Below, piece by piece: positions 21,017 through 31,800 of a stretch of DNA of 64,000 bases. The DNA lies in assembly GCA_021202925.1 (NCBI GenBank), contig JAJQCD010000033.1, positions 1-64,000 of the forward strand, read 5' to 3'. How positions within the stretch are numbered: position 1 is the first letter of the stretch; each line of letters opens with the position of its first letter. The stretch is from Clostridiales bacterium (lineage in GTDB: Bacteria; Bacillota; Clostridia; Lachnospirales; Lachnospiraceae). The notes beneath the pieces were generated by a model that did no database searches, was not told where the DNA came from, and saw nothing but the letters and a program-made list of their open reading frames with translations. Position numbers and translations under genes: made by a program.

Positions 21017-22090
21017 TTAAAAGCCGCGAATCTGCGCGTCCAGAATCGCATTTCCGTCCACACCATCCAGATACGCCCGCGACCACTCCACCGTCAGCGC
21101 CAGCGCCTCGCGAATCCGCAGCTTCGGCTGCCATCCGAATACATGCTTGATCTTCGAACAGTCCAGCTTCAGGAAATTCGCCTCGTGCGGGCCGCCGTCA
21201 TGACGGCTTTCCCACGAAGCCCTCGCCCCGGCGCCCTCATTCCACAGTTCACAGAACAAAGTTACCAGTTCTCCGGTCGTGACGCAGTCGCAATCGTCCG
21301 GGCCTACATTGTAATATCCCTGATATTCGATATTCTCATATTGTTTCTGTGCAATCATCAGATACGCAAACAGCGGTTCCATCACATGCTGAAACGGCCG
21401 CGTGGAATATGGATTGCGTACCGCAATCGGCTGCCCGGCCGCAACTGCCCGCACACAGTCCGGAATGATGCGGTCATTCGCAAAATCACCGCCGCCGATC
21501 ACATTGCCCGCACGCGCGGTCGATATCGCACAGCGCCCGTCACCAAAAAAAGACTTCTGGTAACCGTGCGTGACCAGCTCCGAACAGGATTTGCTGTTCG
21601 AATAGGGATCATACCCGTCTAATGGATCATTTTCCCGATAACCATACTCCCATTCCCGGTTCTCGTAGACCTTGTCGGTCGTCACATTCAGGAAAGAACG
21701 CACACTGTCCGTCGTCCGCACACACTCCAGCATATGCACCGTACCCATGACATTCGTCCCATAAGTCAGAACCGGATCCTTGTAGGAATCCCGCACAATC
21801 GGCTGCGCCGCCAGATGCAGCACGATCTCCGGGCGCGTCCGTGCACACACCTCCTGCAGCCGTTCCAGATCTCTCACATCCCCTGTGACAGACTCCATTT
21901 CATCGGCAATTCGCGCAATCCGAAACAGAGAAGGGTCCGTCGGAGGATCCAGGGCATACCCGGTCACCTGCGCCCCGGCCAGTTCCAGAATCCGGCAGAG
22001 CCAGCTTCCCTTAAAGCCTGTATGTCCCGTCACCAGAACCCGTTTCCCTTCATAGAAAGATTTACATGTCTCCAAATTATACATCGTCAT
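21017..22090 (-). CDS. rfbG: CDP-glucose 4,6-dehydratase
   Basis: GKRVLVTGHTGFKGSWLCRILELAGAQVTGYALDPPT, TTDKVYENREWEYGYRENDPLDGYDPYSNSKSCSEL. Confidence 0.95.
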   Translation of the reverse strand: MTMYNLETCKSFYEGKRVLVTGHTGFKGSWLCRILELAGAQVTGYALDPPTDPSLFRIARIADEMESVTGDVRDLERLQEVCARTRPEIVLHLAAQPIVRDSYKDPVLTYGTNVMGTVHMLECVRTTDSVRSFLNVTTDKVYENREWEYGYRENDPLDGYDPYSNSKSCSELVTHGYQKSFFGDGRCAISTARAGNVIGGGDFANDRIIPDCVRAVAAGQPIAVRNPYSTRPFQHVMEPLFAYLMIAQKQYENIEYQGYYNVGPDDCDCVTTGELVTLFCELWNEGAGARASWESRHDGGPHEANFLKLDCSKIKHVFGWQPKLRIREALALTVEWSRAYLDGVDGNAILDAQIRGF

Positions 22091-22864
22091 CTAGCTCCAA
22101 ATCTTCCAGGGAGCGTGCCCCGACTGCCACAGCTCCTCCAGCTTCTTCATTTCTCTCTGCGTATCCATGCACTGCCAGAATCCATCGTGATAGAAGGACA
22201 TCAGCTGTCCCTCTGCGGCCAGCCGCTGCATCGGTCCCTGCTCGAACACAGTAGTATCGTCTTCCAGATAATCAAAAATCTCCGGGTTCATCATCATAAA
22301 CCCGCCATTGATCAGAGCGCCGTCCCGGTCTGACTTCTCGCGGAACGAATGCACCACATGATCCTCCCCGATATCCAGCACGCCCTTCTGCTGCCCGATA
22401 TTAACCGTCGTAATCGTCGCCACCTTCCCGTGGCTTCGGTGGAACCTCTCCAGTGCGCACAGATCCACCGTGCAGACCCCGTCTCCGTAGGTCAGCATGA
22501 ACGGCTCGTCCCCGACATACGGGTGAATCCGCTTCACCCGCCCACCGGTCATGGTATTCAGACCGGTGTCCACAAGCGTCACCCGCCACGGCTCCGTATG
22601 ATTCTTGTGAACCTCCATCCGGTTGTTCGCCAGATCGAACGTCACGTCCGACATATGCAGAAAATAATCCGCAAAAAACTCCTTCACTACATACTGTTTA
22701 TAGCCCAGGCAGATGATGAACTCATGGAACCCAAACTCCGAATAGTATTTCATGATGTGCCACAGAATCGGCTTGCCGCCAATCTCAATCATCGGCTTCG
22801 GCATCAGGTGGCTGTATTCGCTGATGCGCGTTCCCAGTCCGCCCGCCAGGATCACTACCTTCAT
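22091..22864 (-). CDS. rfbF: Glucose-1-phosphate cytidylyltransferase
   Basis: MKVVILAGGLGTRISEYSHLMPKPMIEIGGKPILWHIMKYYSEFGFHEFIICLGYKQYVVKEFF. Confidence 0.95.
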   Translation of the reverse strand: MKVVILAGGLGTRISEYSHLMPKPMIEIGGKPILWHIMKYYSEFGFHEFIICLGYKQYVVKEFFADYFLHMSDVTFDLANNRMEVHKNHTEPWRVTLVDTGLNTMTGGRVKRIHPYVGDEPFMLTYGDGVCTVDLCALERFHRSHGKVATITTVNIGQQKGVLDIGEDHVVHSFREKSDRDGALINGGFMMMNPEIFDYLEDDTTVFEQGPMQRLAAEGQLMSFYHDGFWQCMDTQREMKKLEELWQSGHAPWKIWS

Positions 22865-22943
22865 AAAACAATCCTTTCCGTATCTCTGTTCGTCTGACCG
22901 CGCCGCCTCAGATTCGTCCGCGCAGTCATCGTCCTGCTCTGTC

Positions 22944-24824
22944 TCAGTCTGCCTGCATGGTCAGAAGCACCGCAAGGTTCGTGTCTCCCCGCACCTCCAG
23001 CGCGTTCGGCACATAAAAATTCGTCTCAAACCGGAAGGTCACCGGTTCATACGGATCGACCGGGACCGACAGACTCATGGTATTTTCCGTAAAATGAATG
23101 TATTCGTATGGTTCGTCATTGACATAGACGGTCAGCCACTGATCCTCCCGCAGATCCCGCGGATAGTGAAAGGCCAGATTGATGACTCCCGTGCTTCCTG
23201 CCATCACCTGCACCGCCGACTTCTCATCCAGCCAGCCGTCGTCATAAAATCCGTAGAGCGGGCGGCATTTGAACCTCTTCACGGTGTAAGTCACATCCTG
23301 GAACCGATTGTTCTCCGGATCCTCCTGAATGACCAGCATCTGCTCCGGATCAATCAGCCCGATATCCCGGATATCGTCAATATGCACGACCTTCGTACTG
23401 TCCTCGCGTTCCAGCCGGTCGAACACCTTGAAAAAGTTCTCTTCCGTGAACTCTTCCATCTCAAACGCATCGCCGATGACAAAAATTGTCTTCCCGAATA
23501 TCCCCACGCCATACTGGCCGAAGGTCTCTTCCGCCAGGGAATTGTAACGTTCCTGATCCGTCCAGTAATAGAGATTCGGGTACAGCCCCCGATAATAATT
23601 CTCTACCGGCAGCATGCAGACCGCATAAACCGCAAACATCACCAGAAACGGAACTGCCTTGACGACATTTCCTTTCTCCATCGTCCCCTCGGTCAGCACA
23701 CCGTACATCCAGGAAAGGAACAGAAGCGCCGCCGCATATGAGACATACACCCAGCGCATCTCCACGCGGATCGTCACACTCGAACAGGCGATACAGGCCC
23801 CGATAAACAGAATAAACAGGGCCGCCGTCTTCAGGTGCAGAATCCGGCCGCGCCGAATGCGAATCTGACGCGCCAGAAAGGTGATCACAAACACCACCAG
23901 CATCAGGTCGGCAAATGCGATCAGGATCATCACCCACACCGGCGCTTCCCGCCAGTTCTGACCGTTTAAATGCTCCGGCCCCGCGTTGATGCCAAACAGA
24001 TATGCGATCTGGCTGAGCGCAAACTTCACCACCCCGGAGACGGAAATCGTATCCGCCACGTTCGTTCCGCCTGTCCCGGCCGGAGAGACGCTGCCGATCA
24101 CCAGGAAACGGATCAGCTGCACCGCACCGAAACTCGCGGTCGGCGCCGCCCACAGGCGGATGTCCCTGCATTTCCCAAACAGAAGCGTCACGAAAAACAA
24201 CGGCAGCAGCACCATATAGCGCTCATGGACGAAACAGACCGCGAAATAAAGCCCCGACGCAATCAGAAACCGTCGCCCATTCTTTTCATCCGTCTCATTC
24301 AGATACTCATACAGAAGATAAAGAATCATCAATGCCAGCCACAGCGCCATGGATTCCATCAGCCCCAGCGCCTGTCCGATCTGATAATACGCCATCCGCG
24401 ACATCAGATACACCAGTCCGCAGACCGCGCCCATAAAGGGGGAGCGGCTGAACCGATGCGCCATCCGGTAAATCGTATAGGCAATCAGCGCATTCAGCAT
24501 CGTGTTAAACGGCACATACCAGTTCACATTCGGTCCGAACAGCGCCATCTCCACATACGCTGCCAGATTGTAAAGGAAGCGGCAGCGCGTCCCTCCCGGA
24601 GTAAAGATCGCCTGCAGAAAATCCTCCGAATGGAAGCTGTACCACTGGTACAGATCGTCCATATACAGGCCTTTCATCTCCATATCCCGATTGACGAAAA
24701 AAGCAAACACAGCCAGCATGACAAACACCAGCAGTTCCGTCCGCCATTCTACCGCATGCCGGAACCAGTTATAACCCAGAGATTCCCCCTGCGCCCTCTT
24801 TTCCCGATCCATCTGTTTTTCCAT
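22944..24824 (-). CDS. Polytopic membrane protein, possible GT-C type glycosyltransferase
   Basis: Many TM segments, early acidic MDDLYQWYSFHSEDF loop, long C-terminal soluble domain; within glycan operon. Confidence 0.6.
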   Translation of the reverse strand: MEKQMDREKRAQGESLGYNWFRHAVEWRTELLVFVMLAVFAFFVNRDMEMKGLYMDDLYQWYSFHSEDFLQAIFTPGGTRCRFLYNLAAYVEMALFGPNVNWYVPFNTMLNALIAYTIYRMAHRFSRSPFMGAVCGLVYLMSRMAYYQIGQALGLMESMALWLALMILYLLYEYLNETDEKNGRRFLIASGLYFAVCFVHERYMVLLPLFFVTLLFGKCRDIRLWAAPTASFGAVQLIRFLVIGSVSPAGTGGTNVADTISVSGVVKFALSQIAYLFGINAGPEHLNGQNWREAPVWVMILIAFADLMLVVFVITFLARQIRIRRGRILHLKTAALFILFIGACIACSSVTIRVEMRWVYVSYAAALLFLSWMYGVLTEGTMEKGNVVKAVPFLVMFAVYAVCMLPVENYYRGLYPNLYYWTDQERYNSLAEETFGQYGVGIFGKTIFVIGDAFEMEEFTEENFFKVFDRLEREDSTKVVHIDDIRDIGLIDPEQMLVIQEDPENNRFQDVTYTVKRFKCRPLYGFYDDGWLDEKSAVQVMAGSTGVINLAFHYPRDLREDQWLTVYVNDEPYEYIHFTENTMSLSVPVDPYEPVTFRFETNFYVPNALEVRGDTNLAVLLTMQAD

Positions 24825-24877
24825 CTTGTCAAATCTCCCCGTATTCCGCTGAGTCTCTGAACCTTCCCCGACAGCCG

Positions 24878-25684
24878 TCAGGCGCCGGACTTTTTCTGTT
24901 CTCCCCCATAGGCCGCATACGCGCCCTTATAAAAGAACATCAGCAGCCGCACCACCGGCTTCGGCCAGATCTTCCCATACATCGCCGTCTCATCCGCCGC
25001 CCGGCTGCGATTCTCGATGCAGGCCTTTGTTGTCGCCCCGTCGTGAATCCGATAGCGCAAAAGCGGTCTCTCCTCACAGATAAAACGCCCGGGCCGGGCC
25101 GCCAGCTGCCACATCGTATCCCAGTCCAGCGCAAACGAATACGGAGAATCAAACAACGGCGTCCCCAGCGCATCCTTATCATAGGTACAGGACGGACAGA
25201 TCACCGGATTGCCGAAGCACAGCGCCGCACGCTTCACAAACGTCCGATCTGCCAGGCGACGCAGACGAAGCGGCAGCCGCAGCAGACATTTCACCAGATG
25301 GATCAGCCCCTGCTTTTGAATGGTATTCCCCTTTATGATCACACAGTCTGTGGAGAATACCGTCGTATCCGGATAGTTCTTCCAGCATTCCTGGACCGTC
25401 CGCGCGTAATCCCTGTGATAACAGTCATCCTGATGCGCGATTGTCACCAGACCGTTCCCCGCCTTCTCGTAAGCAAAATTCCAGTCGTCCCGGATATTGG
25501 ACGGCCCCTCGCGAACAAACAGCGGAAGAGAATACACCTCCGCCACCGCCCGGATATACCGGCTCGGCGTCGAGGTACAGAGAATAATCTTCGTTGGCAG
25601 CGACTGACGTTTCAGAGAACGGACACACGCCTCCAGATAAGGCGAATCCCCATAAGCGCAGACCGCAAAGGTATGTTTTCTCAT
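24878..25684 (-). CDS. GT2 family glycosyltransferase
   Basis: TFAVCAYGDSPYLEACVRSLKRQSLPTKIILCTSTPS, IAHQDDCYHRDYA. Confidence 0.78.
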   Translation of the reverse strand: MRKHTFAVCAYGDSPYLEACVRSLKRQSLPTKIILCTSTPSRYIRAVAEVYSLPLFVREGPSNIRDDWNFAYEKAGNGLVTIAHQDDCYHRDYARTVQECWKNYPDTTVFSTDCVIIKGNTIQKQGLIHLVKCLLRLPLRLRRLADRTFVKRAALCFGNPVICPSCTYDKDALGTPLFDSPYSFALDWDTMWQLAARPGRFICEERPLLRYRIHDGATTKACIENRSRAADETAMYGKIWPKPVVRLLMFFYKGAYAAYGGEQKKSGA

Positions 25685-25765
25685 ATGGCAGCTCCATTTC
25701 CGGCATGGTATTCGATTCCGATCCCCCCGCCTGATCCCGACATTCGATGCAGACCGTCCACACGA

Positions 25766-26413
25766 TCAGAAAAAATGTTCCTCCAGCATCAGACACAACG
25801 CATGGTAAATCGGCAGATGGAACTCCTGAATCCGATAGGTCTCCGTCTCCGGCACAATGATCGGCACATCTGCCCGTCGTCCGAGCCGCCCGCCGTCTTT
25901 TCCGGTCAGCCCGATCACCGTCAGTCCCTTCGCCTTTGCCACCGTCACGGCATAATCCACATTCTTCGCATTTCCTGAGGTGGTAATCCCCAGGAAGACG
26001 TCGCCCTTCTCACCATAGCCGTTCACCTGCTGCGCGTAGGTCATATCCGCATTGACATCGTTGGCAAATGCCGTCGTCAGGCATACATGGCCGGTTACCG
26101 CAATCGCGGGCAGACCGCACTCCAGGCTCTCCGCCAGCGTCTCCCCTTCTTCCGGATCCAGTTCCATCATCGCGGTTTTCAGTTCCGACGGCAATGGGTG
26201 CCTCTTTTTGAAGCTTTTCATCAGCTCGCCCACGATATGCTGTGCGTCCGCGCAGCTGCCGCCATTTCCGGCAATCAGGAGCTTGCCCCCGTGAGAATAA
26301 GATTCCACAAGGACCTCAAAGGCCTTCTGAATCTGCGCACGAACTGGCGCGAGCCTCGGATACCGTTCGATCAGCTCATCCAGAATCGACCATTCCTTTT
26401 CCGATAATGTCAT
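25766..26413 (-). CDS. gmhA: Sedoheptulose-7-phosphate isomerase (SIS domain)
   Basis: GKLLIAGNGGSCADAQHIVGELMKSFKKRHPLP, GITTSGNAKNV; next to gmhB; ggagg RBS before 26413. Confidence 0.9.
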   Translation of the reverse strand: MTLSEKEWSILDELIERYPRLAPVRAQIQKAFEVLVESYSHGGKLLIAGNGGSCADAQHIVGELMKSFKKRHPLPSELKTAMMELDPEEGETLAESLECGLPAIAVTGHVCLTTAFANDVNADMTYAQQVNGYGEKGDVFLGITTSGNAKNVDYAVTVAKAKGLTVIGLTGKDGGRLGRRADVPIIVPETETYRIQEFHLPIYHALCLMLEEHFF

Positions 26414-26424
26414 AATTCCTCCAG

Positions 26425-26985
26425 TCACTTATCCATATCTGTAATCACACGCGCGGCTTCTTCCAGCGTGTCTGCGTAAATATCATACCATCCTTCCGCC
26501 TGTTCCCGCTCTCCGGCGCCGTACCCGGTACCGACCAGCGCGGTGCGCACGCCATAATTGCGCCCGGCCTGAAGGTCAAGGAGCTTGTCTCCGATCATCC
26601 AGGAACGGGACTTGTCTACCGCAAACCGTTCCTCCGCCCGCTCAAACATGCCGGTATCCGGCTTCCGACAATGACAGACCGTCCGATATACGCCAATTCC
26701 ATGCTGCGGATGGTGCGGACAGAAATAAAACGCGTCAATCCCGGCCCCAAGCGGCGTCAGGATCTCATTCATATGGCGGTGCAGCACATCTACATCCGCT
26801 TCCCGGTAATAACCGCGGGCAATCCCGGCCTGATTGGTCACGACGACCAGTCGGAACCCATGTTCCCGAAACCGTCTCAGTGCCTCCGGCACCCCCGCAA
26901 GCAGCACCAGATCCTCGATCCGGTGCAGATAATTCACTTCTTCATTCAATGTCCCGTCCCGATCCAGGAAAATCACCTTATCCAT
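26425..26985 (-). CDS. gmhB: D-glycero-D-manno-heptose 1,7-bisphosphate 7-phosphatase
   Basis: VIFLDRDGTLNEEVNYL, FCPHHPQHGIGVYRTVCHCRKPDTGMF zinc motif. Confidence 0.92.
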   Translation of the reverse strand: MDKVIFLDRDGTLNEEVNYLHRIEDLVLLAGVPEALRRFREHGFRLVVVTNQAGIARGYYREADVDVLHRHMNEILTPLGAGIDAFYFCPHHPQHGIGVYRTVCHCRKPDTGMFERAEERFAVDKSRSWMIGDKLLDLQAGRNYGVRTALVGTGYGAGEREQAEGWYDIYADTLEEAARVITDMDK

Positions 26986-27007
26986 GCTTCTTCTCCTGTC
27001 TCATCCG

Positions 27008-28078
27008 TCATACCGGGAACACATAATCGCCTTCCGGCAACTGTACCTTTATATTCTTATAATCCCAGCGATCCTCATTCACAATCCAGGACTGTGCGCC
27101 GCGAAGTTCAAATACCCAGTCTGTCAGCTGGCCGCCTAACGCCTCCAGCCGCGCCGCCACCTGATGCTTCACATTGTACGGACAGTACACGAGAAGATAT
27201 CCGCCGCCGCCCGCGCCCAGAAGCTTACCGCCCAACGCTCCGGCTTTCATCGCCTCCTCGTACAGCTGATCGACCTGCGGATTTGTAATCTTGCTGCTCA
27301 TCCGCTTCTTACTCTCCCAGCCATAATTCAGAAGGCGGCCGAAGCTGTTTAAGTTGCCCTTCAGAAGTTCATCCTTCATCGCATAAGCAAGCGCCTTCAC
27401 CTCGCACATTGCCTCGAAGCTGTCCTTCACCTCATAATTCTTTACCTGATCCCTGATGATGTTCGCCGACACATGCACCTTACCCGTATAACAGAGCAGC
27501 AGGTTGTACTGCAATTCATGATAAATGTCCTTGCGAATCCGCAGCGGATTCACCACGACGTTGTTGCGCCCGTGAAACTCGATGAAGTTGAAGCCGCCAA
27601 AGGTCGCCGCATACTGATCCTGGTATCCGCCGTCAATCTTTAAGTCCTCTCGTTCCACCTCGTAAGCCAGATCCGCGAGACGGTAACCGTCCATCTCCAC
27701 GCCCTTCCAGCGCGCCATGGCGACCAGCAACGACACCATCACCGTCGAAGACGTCCCCAGACCGGAGCCGGGCGGCGCGTCGCACTGCAGGAAAACCTCA
27801 CAGCCCTGTCGGATATCCATGGCCCGCATGGCCGCCTTCACCAGGTCGAGTTTGCCATCGTAGACAAAATTCTCACTGGTATTGTATTTGATCGTCATGT
27901 CATAATCCAGTGAATGGACGATGATCTGGTCGTCCTCCCTCGGCACGATCGAGCAGTACGCATACTTATTGATCGTGCTTCCGATGATCGCCCCGCCCTG
28001 TCTCTCACAGAACGGCGCAACATCCGTACCGCCGCCGCCAAAGCTGACACGCAGCGGAGCCCGTCCCCGAATCACCAT
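27008..28078 (-). CDS. hddA: D-glycero-alpha-D-manno-heptose 7-phosphate kinase (GHMP)
   Basis: RGRAPLRVSFGGGGTDVAPFCERQGGAIIGSTINKYAY, DAPPGSGLGTSSTVMVSLL. Confidence 0.9.
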   Translation of the reverse strand: MVIRGRAPLRVSFGGGGTDVAPFCERQGGAIIGSTINKYAYCSIVPREDDQIIVHSLDYDMTIKYNTSENFVYDGKLDLVKAAMRAMDIRQGCEVFLQCDAPPGSGLGTSSTVMVSLLVAMARWKGVEMDGYRLADLAYEVEREDLKIDGGYQDQYAATFGGFNFIEFHGRNNVVVNPLRIRKDIYHELQYNLLLCYTGKVHVSANIIRDQVKNYEVKDSFEAMCEVKALAYAMKDELLKGNLNSFGRLLNYGWESKKRMSSKITNPQVDQLYEEAMKAGALGGKLLGAGGGGYLLVYCPYNVKHQVAARLEALGGQLTDWVFELRGAQSWIVNEDRWDYKNIKVQLPEGDYVFPV

Positions 28079-28800
28079 GTGACGACTCCTTTCTTCACAT
28101 CCGCAATAAACTGATAATAGGCTTCCGGGATGCCAATATCAATAAAATATCCGTCATGGACAAACCCGCCCAGCCATTTCCCGCCCGTCAGCCCCTGCGG
28201 AATCATCTGATTCTCCAGAGAGACCTTCCCCTCCGGAATCTCATCCAGCAGCTCCCGCTTCATATAATAAATACCGCCGTTGATCGTCCCCGGCCGCGCT
28301 TCCTCGGTCTTCTCATTGAAACCGGTCAGAATCCCCTCGGCAAGCGTCGCCTCGCCGTAGCGTGTGATGTCCGGCACCCGGCGCAGAACCAGCGCCAGAT
28401 CGAGCGCCTTCTCCCTCTGTATCTGCGCCAGCCGACTGTAATCAATCCGATAAAACGTATCCGCGTTCAGCACAAAAAACGCATCCTCCGTGATGAAACG
28501 ACCCGCGTTGCGAATCGCGCCGGCTGTCCCCAGAAGCTCCTTCTCCCAGGCATAACGCACACGCAGGGACGTTCCGTCCGGAGCGGCAAACCCGCTGCCG
28601 TCTCCGAAATAGTCCTCTACCATCTCGCCCCGGTAACCAACCGCGAAGATCAGATCCGTAATCCCCGCATTCGCCAGTTCATGAACCACATACTCCATGA
28701 ACGGTCTTCCTTCGATGAACGCCATCGGCTTCGGACGGTCGTTTACAACGCTCCGAAGGCGCGTACCCAGACCCCCCGCCAGTAAAATCGCCTGCATCAA
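28072..28800 (-). CDS. hddC: D-glycero-alpha-D-manno-heptose 1-phosphate guanylyltransferase
   Basis: QAILLAGGLGTRLRSVVNDRPKPMAFIEGRPFMEYVV; overlaps hddA. Confidence 0.85.
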   Translation of the reverse strand: MMQAILLAGGLGTRLRSVVNDRPKPMAFIEGRPFMEYVVHELANAGITDLIFAVGYRGEMVEDYFGDGSGFAAPDGTSLRVRYAWEKELLGTAGAIRNAGRFITEDAFFVLNADTFYRIDYSRLAQIQREKALDLALVLRRVPDITRYGEATLAEGILTGFNEKTEEARPGTINGGIYYMKRELLDEIPEGKVSLENQMIPQGLTGGKWLGGFVHDGYFIDIGIPEAYYQFIADVKKGVVTW

Positions 28801-28876
28801 TCCAATCTCCTGTTCAGTATATCATTTTTGTTTTCCGGACGCTACCGTTATCACAAAATTGTAATAATTCAATCGT

Positions 28877-31800
28877 CTACGCAAAATCCTCCTCAATCAT
28901 CCGCCAGGCCGCATCTACGCTGAAATGCCGGCGAATGTAGGACTGCGTCTTCCGACACAGCTTGCGGCAGGCGTCCGTATCCTGATAGAGCGCAACGACC
29001 GCCTCCGCAAAGCGCTCCGCCCCGTCCTCCACAAGCAGGACGTCTTCCACCTGCGGAATTCCCTCGGCACCGACCGACGTGGTGATAATCGGTGCTCCAT
29101 TGTAAAGCGCTTCTACGACCTTTCCTTTCACGCCTGCGCCGTATCGCAACGGCACCACGACGATCCGGCACGTCGCGTACAACTGCGCCAGTTCTTCCTC
29201 CGTGACAAACCCGCGAATGACAATCCCGTTGCCCGGCTGCTGCAGCGCCCGGATCTCATCCGTCACCCGCGACCCGACAACAAGAAAATCCGGCGGAGTC
29301 TGTCCGTCCGCCTCAAAGCGCTGCCGGATCCGCGGATAAATCTCCTGCGCAAACCACAGCACCGCATCCGCATTCGGCGGATGCGCAAAGCCACCGACAA
29401 ACAGCAGACCTTCCCGCTTTGCGAAATCCTCATTGATATCATCCCGGAACTCATCGTATACATATGCCGTGATATCCTTCACGTTGATGGTCGGGTCGAT
29501 CTCCCGGATCGCATCCCGCTCCACATACGACGGATAGTAGGAAACCGCCGCCTTGCTCATCAGCGTCAGTTCTACAGATTTCCAGTATTCCGCGTCTTCC
29601 CGGATCTTCGGGTCTCCGGTAATCTGATACTCCCGGCTTTCCCGCAGGAAATGCAGATCATGCCCGTAATAGATCACCTTCGTGTCGGTATTGTCCAGAA
29701 TATAATCAATGTATTTCGACGCGATGTGCGGCCGGTTCAGGTACGCCACCGCGATATCATCCCCGTGGTTACGCAGCCACTCCCAGATCTTCGTCTGGTA
29801 TTCCGGCCCATAGAGGACCTCGATCCCCATCTGTTCAAGCGTCGTCGTATACGGTTCCTCATGCATGAAATTGTCTCCGAGAAACTTCACCTGATAGCCC
29901 TTTTTCAGGAACATTTTCAGGTACTGGAACGTCGTCTTCGACCCTGCATCCCGGTCATAGGTCGGCACATAATGATCCACCACCAGAATGATCTTCTTTC
30001 CCATGCTACGCTCCCGCGCCCGGAACGGATCCGGATTGCCGGTATTCTCGCATTGGAGTTTCAGCTCCTCCGCCCACTTTTCTCTCAGTTTTTTCGCGTT
30101 CACCACCTGGTAACGCTTGAGCCCGGTCCCCTGCACATCGGTCCCGTTGGAAATGCCCTCAAAATGAATTACTTTTGACAAAGGCTGATACACTACCCGC
30201 AGCCCCGCTTTCCGCACCGCAAACGCCAGATCGGAATCCTCACAGTACGCCGGAGCAAACCGGGTGTCAAAACCGCCGATCTGCTTCCACAATGCGGTCG
30301 AAAGCAGGATCGCCGCGCCGGAGATATAGTCCACATCCTTCACATAATTGTACTCCGGCTTGTCCGGATCATCCAGCCGCCCGTAATTCCAGCCGGAACC
30401 ATCACTCCAGATGATTCCGCCCGCTTCCTGCAGACGCCCGTCCGGATAAACCAGCTTCGAACCCACCATGCCGATCGTCGGGTCCGACTCAATCAGGTTT
30501 ACCAGCGAACTCAGCCATCCCTCCGTCACCTGAGTATCGTTATTCAGAAACATCACATAGCGGCCCTTCGCATGCCGCGCCGCATTGTTACAGTTGCGAA
30601 GAAAGCCCTGATTGGTGCTGTTGCGACAGATCACCAGTCCCTCCGCGAAATCAGACAGCCGCTCCGTCCCATCCGTCGACACATCATCGGCGATGATGAC
30701 CTCATAGGAAACGTCTTTTGTATGCTCCAGAATCGAGAGCAGACACGCATACGTATAGGCAATCTGATTGTAAACCGGAATCACAATGGATACCGTCGGG
30801 TTCTCTGCCTTCTCCATATGCAGCTTTCCATGCTCCCGGTAAATATCCCCGATGCAGAAATCCCCATCCCGCAGATTCTTCCCTTCCGGCGTCCCATACA
30901 GCTTCCTCGAACGGAGCGGATGAAGCAGATATTCCTTCTGATACTGCAGCTTCTTGCGCTGCACCGAGCCGCGTGGATATTTCTCATTGAATTTATCCCC
31001 CAGCCTGCGCCGACACTTCGACAGAATCGCCTCATGGCTGTTCAGATAGGTCAGCGTCTTCCCCATCTCATCAATTTCATGGCGCAGATCGCGGATCATC
31101 GTCTCCAGGTTCGTCACATGGTTGTTCGTCAGGCGCTGAATCTCCGTGATCTTACGAATCTCCACATCCTTCTCCCGGCTGTGAATCTTCATCTGCTCAA
31201 TCCGCTCCCGCGCACGAGAGAGGTCGCTCTCTGTCTGACGAATTTCCCGGATGCCACGCGAATAGACCATATAATTGCCCAGATAGAGCTGCTGATTCTC
31301 TCCGTGAACGTAATTCTGGAAATTGCTCTCCATCTTCTGACAGATGGCCGCCATCTCCGGCGTAATATCAAAAGCATCCAGCATCGACGGCAAATCCGTC
31401 CGATTCAGCACACTCGCATACTGCTCGTAGAAATAATACAGAATGCGGTATTTCACATAGTGCTCCGGCACCGGGAACAGGAAAACCCACTCATAATCCA
31501 GACAGTAGATTCCTCCATCCGTGAGGATCATATTTTCAAACAATGCGTCGATATTGGAAACCGCACAGGCGGTATCCTGGTCTAAGAGAGCCAGTTCGCT
31601 CTCCTCCAGATCCGCACCGAATACTTCCATGAACGCATCCGTCCGCAGGAATGCACTCCGGCAATGCGCATTGATATCATAAATCTGATCCATTGCCTCT
31701 GTGAGCGCAGGTAACGGCAACTCGCCGTCCACAATCTGCGCCCCCAGCCGCTCGGCCATGGTCTCCCCGACCAGATACTGGAAATATACAGCATTCCGGT

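Noticed and set aside
25766-28800. Heptose genes as a source of ADP-heptose/HBP innate-immune agonist (ALPK1)
   Set aside because: The HddA/HddC alpha/GDP route is present and no HldE is visible, so the beta/ADP-heptose agonist is not predicted from this window.
28925-30178. 417-aa plus ORF (and similar long plus ORFs at 6051, 18420, 33033, 40803, 49126, 52042)
   Set aside because: All lie antisense to convincing minus-strand genes; long antisense frames are expected in this GC-rich codon usage.
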